Assembly: GCA_001577135.1 (NCBI GenBank)
Contig: LSCK01000097.1
Coordinates: 1 to 5,433 of the forward strand
DNA from: Cloacimonetes bacterium TCS60
Lineage (GTDB): Bacteria > Cloacimonadota > Cloacimonadia > JGIOTU-2
Reading direction: 5' to 3'
DNA length: 5,433 bases
A program made the position numbers and the translations under genes. Below, in pieces: positions 1 through 5,433 of the stretch (positions are counted from its first letter, which is position 1; every line of letters begins with the position of its first letter). The notes beneath the pieces are model-generated. The model saw nothing but the letters and a program-made list of their open reading frames with translations, ran no database searches and had not been told where the DNA came from.

Positions 1-84
1 CCCTGATCTCTGTCCTCTGTCCTCTGTCCCCTGACCTCTGACCTCTGTCCTCTGTCCTCTGTCCTCTGTCCTCTGACCTCTGTC
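1..84. repeat. Heptanucleotide tandem repeat array, 12 units, truncated at window edge
   Basis: Twelve consecutive 7-bp units can be read with no spacing error. The consensus is CTCTGWC on the + strand (GWCAGAG on the other). Eight units are exactly CTCTGTC (starting at 8, 15, 22, 43, 50, 57, 64 and 78), two are CTCTGAC (36 and 71), one is CCCTGAC (29), and the first is CCCTGAT (1). Variation falls mainly at unit positions 2 and 6. The array decays at 85-91 (CTTCTTT) into AT-rich sequence. The left end is cut by the window, so the full length is unknown. The block is strongly pyrimidine-biased on the + strand. It resembles the short tandemly repeated heptanucleotides (STRR) known from cyanobacteria and other bacteria. 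A 7-bp period cannot keep one codon register and no start codon feeds into it, so I treat it as intergenic. Confidence 0.93.
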
Positions 85-116
85 CTTCTTTATTCTTCTT
101 AATTTTATTACTAAAT

Positions 117-155
117 TTGACAATCAATCACACAATTTGTTCTTGCGAATATAAA
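117..155 (+). promoter_or_regulatory. Possible promoter region upstream of nusB (weak)
   Basis: The 90-bp stretch between the repeat array and nusB is very AT-rich. It contains a perfect TTGACA (117-122) and a TATAAA (150-155). The spacing between them is 27 bp, too long for a standard sigma-70 promoter, and no good -10 lies at 16-18 bp from TTGACA. The region is the logical place for the promoter of the nusB-led gene series, but the actual elements are not resolved. If the host uses a divergent primary sigma factor, the consensus may differ. Confidence 0.2.
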
Positions 156-175
156 TTTTCAATTGGAATTTATTT

Positions 176-619
176 ATGAGATCTAGAACTGAAGCAAGAG
201 AAAAGGCAATACAGGTCATCTATTCTATCTTCTCCACCAGAGATGAAGATAGTAATATAAAAGAGTTAATACCCACTTTAAAGGATAGAATAAAACAAGT
301 TGAAAAATTCCAGGATAAGGGAATGACCGCATCCCAAACTGAATTTATTGAATACTTACTAACCGAGACTATTAACAATTTAGATGAGATTGATACCTTG
401 ATCAAAAAATACGTGCAGAACTGGGATTTTCATCGTATTTCCTTGATTGATAAATCAGTTCTGAGGATTGCAATTATGGAACTAGTTTATTCCGATACTC
501 CTAATAAGGTTGTTATCAATGAAGCAATCGAACTGGCGGTAAATTTTAGTGGAGTTAAATCCAGTAAATTCATTAATGGAATTTTAGATGCAATTATGCA
601 CAAGGAAACAAAAGAATGA
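176..619 (+). CDS. nusB: Transcription antitermination factor NusB
   Basis: NusB is a small all-helical RNA-binding protein. With NusE (ribosomal protein S10) it binds boxA of rRNA leader transcripts and supports antitermination by cytoplasmic RNA polymerase. The 147-residue length is normal for the family. Diagnostic features are the basic N-terminus with the RTEAREKAIQ helix (residues 4-13), the NWDFHRISLIDKSVLRIA segment (82-99), and the C-terminal VVINEAIELA (112-121) and KFINGILDAI (131-140) helices. The start at 176 is preceded in frame by a TAA at 152-154, so no longer N-terminus is possible. Only a weak GGA (165-167) serves as ribosome binding site. The stop overlaps the start of the next gene as ATGA, which suggests translational coupling to a glycosyltransferase; nusB more often sits next to ribH or other housekeeping genes. 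Identification is secure. Confidence 0.95.
   Translation: MRSRTEAREKAIQVIYSIFSTRDEDSNIKELIPTLKDRIKQVEKFQDKGMTASQTEFIEYLLTETINNLDEIDTLIKKYVQNWDFHRISLIDKSVLRIAIMELVYSDTPNKVVINEAIELAVNFSGVKSSKFINGILDAIMHKETKE
602..606 (+). promoter_or_regulatory. Ribosome binding site of the glycosyltransferase, inside nusB
   Basis: AAGGA lies within the last codons of nusB, 9 bases before the ATG at 616. It supports the overlapping ATGA start over any downstream start. Confidence 0.7.
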
Positions 620-1503
620 TCAGCTGCAGTATAGGATTATTAGCGTATAACGAAGAAAAAAACATTGCTCAATTGCTTGACAGTTTACTGCAGCAGGATC
701 TCGAAACGGTTAAGATCGAGCAAATAATCGTAGTCTCCAGCAATTCTACTGATAGAACAGATGAGATCGTGAGAGAATATGAGAGAAAAGATAATAGGAT
801 CTCTTTAATAATACAGCCGCAACGCAAAGGAAAATCCTCTGCTATAAATCTTTTTTTAAAAAAAGCAATCGGGGACGTCTATATAATTGAGAGTGCAGAC
901 ACCATTCCGGCTAGTGATACGATTGAAAAACTAGCGGCTCCCTTTGCTGATGAAACCGTTGGCATGACAGGTGGCAGACCTCAACCTGTTAACGACAAAA
1001 AATCATTCATAGGTTTTGCTGTTTGGTTTCTCTGGTATCTTCATCACAAAATGGCATTACAATCTCCCAAAATTGGCGAGATGGCTGCCTTCCGCAATAT
1101 TGTCAAACAGATACCAGAAAAAAGTGCTGTGGACGAAGCCAGCATCGAGGCAATCATACATGATCACAATTTATCCATAAAATATATCCCCGAAGCTACC
1201 ATCAAAAATAAGGGACCGGAAAACGTTGCAGATTTCATCAAGCAGAGAAGACGCATCTATTCTGGCCATCTCTGGTTAGCAGAAAATCAAAATTATACTG
1301 TTTCTTCCCAGGACCCGGGTTTTATCATTAGAATTACTCTAGCAGAACTAACCTGGAATCCAATTAAAAATTTAAAAATTTTGTTCACCATCTCCCTCGA
1401 GGTGTGGGGCAGGTTCCTGGGATGGTGGGATTATAAGATCAAGAAAAAGAATCCCTTTAAATGGGATATTTCAGAATCAACCAAAGACCTGAAGAAAAAA
1501 TAA
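616..1503 (+). CDS. Family 2 (GT-A fold) glycosyltransferase
   Basis: This 295-residue protein has the classical inverting GT2 layout. The N-terminal nucleotide-sugar fold opens with a beta strand and AYNEE (10-14). A strand ending in SSNSTDRT (41-48) and RKGKSSAIN (70-78) follow, then ESAD (92-95) where the metal-binding DXD-type motif normally lies. A VDEAS segment (172-176) fits the catalytic-base (ED) position, and QRRRIYSGH (210-218) matches the Q/RxxRW-like acceptor-site motif. Such enzymes transfer a sugar from a nucleotide or lipid-linked donor to a glycan, lipid or protein; the substrate cannot be read from sequence. The C-terminal 236-272 region is rich in aromatic and hydrophobic residues and may be a membrane-associating amphipathic segment, while the tail is Lys-rich. 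There is no clear multi-helix membrane domain, so it is probably peripheral at the inner membrane face. It follows nusB with an ATGA overlap. Confidence 0.88.
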   Translation: MISCSIGLLAYNEEKNIAQLLDSLLQQDLETVKIEQIIVVSSNSTDRTDEIVREYERKDNRISLIIQPQRKGKSSAINLFLKKAIGDVYIIESADTIPASDTIEKLAAPFADETVGMTGGRPQPVNDKKSFIGFAVWFLWYLHHKMALQSPKIGEMAAFRNIVKQIPEKSAVDEASIEAIIHDHNLSIKYIPEATIKNKGPENVADFIKQRRRIYSGHLWLAENQNYTVSSQDPGFIIRITLAELTWNPIKNLKILFTISLEVWGRFLGWWDYKIKKKNPFKWDISESTKDLKKK

Positions 1504-1579
1504 TGGCTGTCTTCTACCCTAAACTTGACTCTCCACCCATGATTTTAAATAAATACAATCAAAAGAAAGTAAAGGAAAT
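1504..1579 (+). other. Intergenic gap before the radical SAM gene; no clear terminator
   Basis: This 76-bp gap contains TTGACT (1525-1530) and TACAAT (1554-1559), but 23 bp separates them, too far for a standard promoter. No GC-rich hairpin with a T tract is present. AAAGGA (1571-1576) lies only 3 bases before the ATG at 1580, a short but usable ribosome binding site spacing. The gap is compatible either with read-through from nusB or with a weak internal promoter. Confidence 0.4.
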
Positions 1580-2662
1580 ATGCGAAATTTTAAATTATTA
1601 GCAAAATTAATCCTACTAAGACTGTTTGGTCCCCTGGCAGAAAAATTCGTATTGCCTGCCAGTTATACTGTAAGCTTAACCTATAATTGCAACTCCCGCT
1701 GTAAAACCTGTAATATCTACGAAAAGAGCAGTGAGGAATTAAAAGCAACTGACTACGATAAAATATTCAAAAAAATTGGCAGATCAGCTTACTGGGTCAC
1801 CATAAGTGGCGGTGAACCCTTTCTTCGCAAAGATATTGTAGAGATTGTCCAGACAATTTATAAACGCTCCAAGCCCAAGATTATTAATATTCCTACTAAC
1901 GGTTTGCTACATAATAAGATTCCTAAAATGGTAAAAGAGATAGCCCAATCCTGCCCTTCCTCTAACATTGTCATAAATCTCTCTATTGATGCAATTGGCA
2001 AAATGGATGACGAAATTCGTGGTGTGGAGGGAGCTTATGAAAAAGCAATTAAAACATTCTACGGGCTCAAGAAGCTGGATATTAGCAACTTAAACATTGG
2101 TATTCATTCTGTTATTTCAAAATTCAATGTAGATAAATTCCAGCATGTTGCTACTAAACTTATGGATTTAGAACCGGATTCCTATGTTACAGAAATTGCT
2201 GAAAATCGAGTTGAGCTGGGCACGATGGATGAGGATATTACCCCTTCGGTTATGAAATACTCCGAGGCTATTGATTTTCTGTTGTTTCGAATAAATCAAC
2301 AAAAATTTAAGGGAATGAATAAAATAACCCAAACTTTCCGAATTGAATATTATAAAATGGTAAAAAAAATTTTGAAATATAAACGAGCCCAAATGCGCTG
2401 TTATGCTGGTATTTTATCAGCTCAGATCGCACCTGATGGTTCAGTCTGGCCCTGTTGTATAAAATCCGTGGATGTGGGTAATCTGCAGGATTATAATTTG
2501 AATTTTAAAAAATTGTGGCGCAAGAGTTCTAAACTGAAAGAAGAAAGAAAAACTATTCAGGAGGAAAACTGTTACTGCCCCATGGCAAATGCTTCATATA
2601 CAAATATGCTCATGAAAAATAAAGTTCTTTTTAAAGCGCTATCGCATCTTTATAAAAAATAA
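1580..2662 (+). CDS. Radical SAM protein with SPASM/twitch-like C-terminal domain
   Basis: This 360-residue protein cleaves S-adenosylmethionine reductively using a [4Fe-4S] cluster. The cluster motif CX3CX2C is at C37, C41 and C44, within YNCNSRCKTC. Other core motifs are SGGEP (76-80, SAM-binding GGE), PTNG (105-108) and SIDA (135-138). The C-terminus has C274, G287 and C292, fitting the CX9-15GX4C start of a SPASM domain, then C293, C331 and C333. The central CX2CX5CX3C block of a full SPASM domain is missing, so one auxiliary cluster (twitch-like) is more likely than two. Relatives modify peptides or small molecules or act in cofactor synthesis; the substrate here is unknown. Residues 1-25 form a basic, hydrophobic stretch that could contact the membrane. 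It lies 76 bp after the glycosyltransferase and 11 bp before the propeller protein. No small precursor-peptide gene is visible beside it. Confidence 0.9.
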   Translation: MRNFKLLAKLILLRLFGPLAEKFVLPASYTVSLTYNCNSRCKTCNIYEKSSEELKATDYDKIFKKIGRSAYWVTISGGEPFLRKDIVEIVQTIYKRSKPKIINIPTNGLLHNKIPKMVKEIAQSCPSSNIVINLSIDAIGKMDDEIRGVEGAYEKAIKTFYGLKKLDISNLNIGIHSVISKFNVDKFQHVATKLMDLEPDSYVTEIAENRVELGTMDEDITPSVMKYSEAIDFLLFRINQQKFKGMNKITQTFRIEYYKMVKKILKYKRAQMRCYAGILSAQIAPDGSVWPCCIKSVDVGNLQDYNLNFKKLWRKSSKLKEERKTIQEENCYCPMANASYTNMLMKNKVLFKALSHLYKK

Positions 2663-2673
2663 AAATTCGGTTC

Positions 2674-4032
2674 ATGAAAATAATCAATGTAGAAAAATAT
2701 TACAATTTAGATTCAGGGAGTTACATATTTTCGGATTTTTATGAAACTTCTACAGAAAAAGTCGCTCTGATTTTACAATCAAACAAACAAACGAAAAATT
2801 CTGAATCTGCAATTGCCAAACTGCTTGAAAACTTTCAAAAAGAATTTTATAAAAAACCGGGGGGAGTAAAAACCAGAATGGAGCAGACTTTTCTGGGGTT
2901 ACACTGGAAACTGGCTTCTCTCGTTCATAAGCAGAAAACTAAATTTAATATTTCAGCTCTGCTCCTGGTCCTGAAAAATAACACACTGTATCTGGTTCAA
3001 GCTGGCAGATTGTGCGCGGTAACATTTAACAAGCAAACAGAGTTTGTGGGGCTTAAAGTAAAGCAGCTTATTGATGTTGATGAATCGATAAATATGCTGG
3101 GGAAAGAGGATGATAATCTTACATATAAGGTATTTTCTCATGAGTTGCAACCTGGTACGAGGGTAACAATTCAATCAGTTTTTTCGGGTCAAAGGCTAAA
3201 AAAAGCAAAAACAAAAGATGAATTTACAGATATTTTAGATAAACTCATAGCAGAAAAAAAATATCCCATGTTCAATTTTTCAGTTCCACAGAGGACCAAG
3301 TTGAAATCATCCCCTTTCTTTTCCATAACCACAGTTTTTTCTTTTCGGCTTTTAATGGTTGTTGTTATTCTGGCTAGCTTCTATGCTCTTTTGGGCAAAA
3401 AATGGATTCAAGGTTGGATTAGCAGCGGTAAAGAATTTGTTAATGAAAAAAAAGTGCAGAATATTGATATCAATCGAATCTTGAGGTCTGATCAAGATTT
3501 ACTTCTGGTAACTGCGGACAAGTTACCCCAATTGGATACAATAACCCAGGCTCCCTCTTTTGATGCTCGCCATCTTTTTCTGGTTAGTAATAATAAAATC
3601 GTTAGTGTGCAAAAGGATGGTTATAAGTTGTTCTGGGAGAAAAAATTTAGTAATAAGATCATTTCTGTTAAACTGTTACGAAACAATATGATGTTTTTGC
3701 TTGATGATCTGGGAAAACAATTTTTACTTAACAGGACAAATGGAGAAGTGATCTGGCAAAAAGAAACTGAGTTGAGCACCAAGCCCCAACAAGACAAAGT
3801 CTCCGAGTTGGTCATGCTTGATTATATAAAAGATAGCAGATTAGATAAAAATTACTACGTTACTGTAATCGACAGTACTATCAAAATTTATTCTACTAAT
3901 TCCGGAGATTTGATTAATGAAAAACAATTTTCAGATTCTATTGATCACATTTCGGATTATGATTATATTCAAAAATGTTTTTTTGTAGTTATTGATAACG
4001 AAATTCTTAAATTAAAACTAAATATCGAATAA
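2674..4032 (+). CDS. Membrane-anchored protein: degenerate PP2C-like N-terminus, PQQ-propeller-like C-terminus
   Basis: I do not recognise a named family for this 452-residue protein. Residues 1-200 have the strand and helix rhythm of a PP2C/SpoIIE-type phosphatase. ISALLLVLKNNTLYLVQAGR (93-112) resembles the strand pair that normally ends in the GDSR motif, and GTRVTIQSVFSG (161-172) sits where 'gD.lLL.SDG' is expected. The metal-binding aspartates are absent at both places, so a catalytically dead pseudophosphatase is the likely reading. A single transmembrane helix follows at about 219-240 (core LLMVVVILASFYALL). Residues 297-450 contain about four repeats of PQQ/quinoprotein-propeller type, best seen in KDGYKLFWEKKF (314-325) and NRTNGEVIWQKE (353-364). 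Four units are too few for a usual 7-8-blade propeller. With no signal peptide, the likely topology is N-terminus in the cytoplasm and repeats outside. The start at 2674 is 11 bp after the radical SAM stop and lacks a good Shine-Dalgarno, suggesting coupling. The PP2C assignment is inference. Confidence 0.55.
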   Translation: MKIINVEKYYNLDSGSYIFSDFYETSTEKVALILQSNKQTKNSESAIAKLLENFQKEFYKKPGGVKTRMEQTFLGLHWKLASLVHKQKTKFNISALLLVLKNNTLYLVQAGRLCAVTFNKQTEFVGLKVKQLIDVDESINMLGKEDDNLTYKVFSHELQPGTRVTIQSVFSGQRLKKAKTKDEFTDILDKLIAEKKYPMFNFSVPQRTKLKSSPFFSITTVFSFRLLMVVVILASFYALLGKKWIQGWISSGKEFVNEKKVQNIDINRILRSDQDLLLVTADKLPQLDTITQAPSFDARHLFLVSNNKIVSVQKDGYKLFWEKKFSNKIISVKLLRNNMMFLLDDLGKQFLLNRTNGEVIWQKETELSTKPQQDKVSELVMLDYIKDSRLDKNYYVTVIDSTIKIYSTNSGDLINEKQFSDSIDHISDYDYIQKCFFVVIDNEILKLKLNIE

Positions 4033-4065
4033 CAAAGCAAAAAGTGCTGGAATTTAATAAAATTT

Positions 4066-4070
4066 AGGAG
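4066..4070 (+). promoter_or_regulatory. Strong Shine-Dalgarno of the citDE fusion gene
   Basis: AGGAG lies 5 bases before the ATG at 4076, the strongest ribosome binding site in the window. It fixes the start of the CitD domain at MAKIAKAG. The 43-bp gap that contains it (4033-4075) shows no terminator hairpin, only a 4-bp AGCA/TGCT pairing (about 4036-4048), too weak to matter. Confidence 0.75.
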
Positions 4071-4075
4071 TAATT

Positions 4076-5263
4076 ATGGCTAAGATAGCTAAGGCTGGAA
4101 ATTATGGAAAGAGGATTCGTTCTGATTGTAAAGTAACTCTGGAATTAACCAAAAAGGGCGGACTCGAGATAGAATTGATCAGTAAGGTCAAAGCCTATTT
4201 CGAAAGTAAAATTTTATCTTTGGTTCAAGCTGAACTTAATTTTTTTGATATCAAACATGCCAGGGTTCTGATTGAGGACAGGGGGGGGCTGGATTTTGTG
4301 ATTGCAGCCCGTTTAGAGGCAGCAGTAAAGCAACTTATTGAGACTGATAAAGGATACATGCTTCCGCAAAGAAAGGAAAATAAAAACCAAACGCAAAGAA
4401 CGCGCTTGAGAAGATCACGACTGTATCTACCAGGCAACACACCCAAATTGTTTCTAAATGCCGGCATCCATAAACCTGATGGTATTATTCTGGATTTAGA
4501 AGATTCGGTTGCCCCTTCCAAGAAGAGGGAAGCTGCGATTCTAGTGAGAAATGCACTACGCTCTGTAAATTTTTACGGGGCAGAAAGGATGGTGCGTATA
4601 AATCAGTTACCACAGGGACTTACTGACCTGGAATCTGTAGTCCCACATGGTGTGAATCTTATCCTTGTCCCAAAATGCGAGAATTCCAGTCAGATTGAGA
4701 AGGTTAATAGGAAGATAGATGAGATCCGAGAAGAACACGGCCAAAACAATGATATCTGGTTAATGCCCATTATCGAAAGTGCTCTGGGCTTAATTAATTC
4801 CTACGAGATTGCTTCTGTTGAGAATGTAGCTGCGCTTGCCATTGGCCTGGAAGATTATGCTGCAGACCTGGGTACTAAACGTACAAAAGAGGGAAACGAA
4901 AGTTTTTTTGCTCGTTCGCAAATCGTTAATTCTGCTCGAGCTGCTAAAATTCAACCAATCGCTTCAGTTTACTCTGATTTCAATGATATGGAAGGGCTAA
5001 AGCAGAATGTACTGGAAGCCAAATCCATGGGGTTTGATGGAATGGGCTGTATCCATCCCCGCCAGATTAAAGTGATACATGCAAACTTTACTCCTACAGA
5101 ACAAGAAGTGAAAAAGGCAAAAAAAATTGTAGCTGCTTACGAGGATGCAAAAGAAAAGGGCCTGGGAGTAGTTGCACTGGGCTCTAAAATGATAGATACT
5201 CCAGTTGTGAAAAGAGCACAGAAAACATTAGAATTAGCAAATATGGAAAGGAATAAATCATGA
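4076..5263 (+). CDS. Citrate lyase acyl carrier protein (CitD) fused to citryl-ACP lyase beta subunit (CitE)
   Basis: This 395-residue ORF joins two citrate lyase subunits that are normally separate. Residues 5-97 are CitD-like: KAGNYGKRIRSD (6-17) places Ser16 as the probable attachment site of the phosphoribosyl-dephospho-CoA prosthetic group, and LIEDRGGLDFVIAARLEAA (65-83) matches the 'V.DKGALD..I.ARLEAA' signature. A basic, polar linker (98-112) follows. Residues 113-388 are CitE of the HpcH/HpaI aldolase-type TIM barrel: RSRLYLPGN (113-121), LDLEDSV (139-145), VRINQ (173-177), Glu234 in PIIES and Asp260 in GLEDYAADLG as probable Mg ligands, and CIHPRQI (325-331). The CitE half would cleave citryl-ACP to oxaloacetate and acetyl-ACP in the cytoplasm. 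Separate CitD is about 95-100 residues and CitE about 290, so both domains look complete. A G8 run lies at 4281-4288 inside the CitD signature. The stop overlaps citF as ATGA. No standard symbol covers the fusion. Confidence 0.92.
   Translation: MAKIAKAGNYGKRIRSDCKVTLELTKKGGLEIELISKVKAYFESKILSLVQAELNFFDIKHARVLIEDRGGLDFVIAARLEAAVKQLIETDKGYMLPQRKENKNQTQRTRLRRSRLYLPGNTPKLFLNAGIHKPDGIILDLEDSVAPSKKREAAILVRNALRSVNFYGAERMVRINQLPQGLTDLESVVPHGVNLILVPKCENSSQIEKVNRKIDEIREEHGQNNDIWLMPIIESALGLINSYEIASVENVAALAIGLEDYAADLGTKRTKEGNESFFARSQIVNSARAAKIQPIASVYSDFNDMEGLKQNVLEAKSMGFDGMGCIHPRQIKVIHANFTPTEQEVKKAKKIVAAYEDAKEKGLGVVALGSKMIDTPVVKRAQKTLELANMERNKS
4281..4288 (+). repeat. Homopolymeric G8 tract inside the CitD domain
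   Basis: Eight consecutive G bases encode the end of Arg69 plus Gly70 and Gly71 within the conserved CitD motif. It is the longest G run in an otherwise AT-rich window. A gain or loss of one G would frameshift both the carrier domain and the fused CitE domain. Confidence 0.9.
5247..5252 (+). promoter_or_regulatory. Ribosome binding site of citF, inside citDE
   Basis: AAAGGA is 7 bases before the ATG at 5260 and lies in the last codons of the fusion gene. It supports the ATGA-overlap start of citF and translational coupling of the subunits. Confidence 0.7.
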
Positions 5264-5433
5264 AAAAAGCAGATAAATTTGTCAAAAATGCAGCAGGCAG
5301 AAATGTTCCTACTGTAGTTAATGGAAAAAAAGTTATTCCTTTTAAGGGAGTGAACAAATATAAGCCAAGCCACAGAGGAGCCGCACCGCGCGTTCCTACC
5401 TGCATAGATTATCCCAAAGATGGAAATAAAATT
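5260..5433 (+). CDS. citF: Citrate lyase alpha subunit (citrate:acetyl-ACP transferase), 5' part only
   Basis: Only the first 58 codons are in the window and the frame is open to the right edge. Translation gives an N-terminus with VKNAAGRNVP (residues 8-17), IPFKG (26-30) and RGAAPRVP (39-46), which resembles the start of CitF proteins ('..NA.GR.vP....G...PF.G'). CitF exchanges the acetyl group on the carrier thioester for citrate, forming citryl-ACP and releasing acetate; the CitE domain then cleaves it. A full protein of about 500 residues is expected. The start overlaps the citDE stop as ATGA (5260-5263) and has a good ribosome binding site. The identification rests on a short stretch plus the very strong context of the adjacent CitD-CitE gene. 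The gene is cut by the window, not visibly broken. Confidence 0.85.
   Translation, partial: MKKADKFVKNAAGRNVPTVVNGKKVIPFKGVNKYKPSHRGAAPRVPTCIDYPKDGNKI

Noticed and set aside
1..91. Repeat array as a CRISPR array or as repetitive coding sequence
   Set aside because: The units are 7 bp with no spacers, and no start codon leads into either strand; TGA appears in variant units on the + strand.
1525..1559. TTGACT plus TACAAT as an internal promoter for the radical SAM gene
   Set aside because: The 23-bp spacing is too long and no better-spaced -35 exists; noted only as a possibility in the gap entry.
1580..4032. RiPP maturation cluster with a radical SAM maturase
   Set aside because: No small precursor peptide, transporter or leader-binding domain is visible within the window, so this is not supported.
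4225..4521. Open frame of 98 codons on the - strand opposite citDE
   Set aside because: It lies wholly within the well-supported CitD-CitE coding sequence, resembles no family, and spans the domain junction as an antisense shadow.
5137..5405. Two overlapping - strand open frames at the right end
   Set aside because: They cover the citDE end and citF start, whose + strand translations match citrate lyase subunits; the antisense products are low-complexity hydrophobic shadows.

Overview
This window is AT-rich bacterial DNA. It carries five complete genes and one partial gene, all on the + strand, after a short tandem-repeat block at the left edge. The proteins suggest a Gram-negative-like anaerobe: a radical SAM enzyme with extra C-terminal cysteines, citrate lyase subunits, and Lys/Asn/Ile-rich coding sequence with A7-A8 runs. 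Cloacimonadota or another FCB-type lineage is a plausible guess, but no phylogenetic marker here settles it.

Layout: (1) 1-84 is a heptanucleotide tandem array (12 units, consensus CTCTGWC). It is cut by the window edge and followed by an AT-rich leader up to 175. (2) 176-1503 holds nusB and a family 2 glycosyltransferase, joined by an ATGA stop/start overlap. (3) 1580-4032 holds a radical SAM enzyme with an abbreviated SPASM/twitch-like C-terminus. Eleven bases later comes an unrecognised membrane-anchored protein with a degenerate PP2C-like N-terminal region and PQQ-propeller-like C-terminal repeats. (4) 4076-5433 holds a single ORF fusing the citrate lyase acyl carrier protein (CitD) to the citryl-ACP lyase subunit (CitE). 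It is joined by a second ATGA overlap to the 5' end of the alpha subunit gene citF, which runs off the right edge.

Functionally, the last two genes form a clear unit. CitF would transfer citrate onto the carrier domain, and the CitE half of the fusion would cleave citryl-ACP to oxaloacetate and acetyl-ACP. The activation genes (citC, citG, citX) are not in view. The glycosyltransferase, radical SAM enzyme and propeller protein may be co-transcribed with nusB, since all are co-directional with gaps of 76 bp or less, but nothing in the sequence ties them to one pathway. I see no RNA genes, insertion sequences, CRISPR arrays or convincing intrinsic terminators. The points most worth checking are the CitD-CitE fusion, the G8 tract inside it, the pseudo-PP2C/propeller architecture and the heptamer array.
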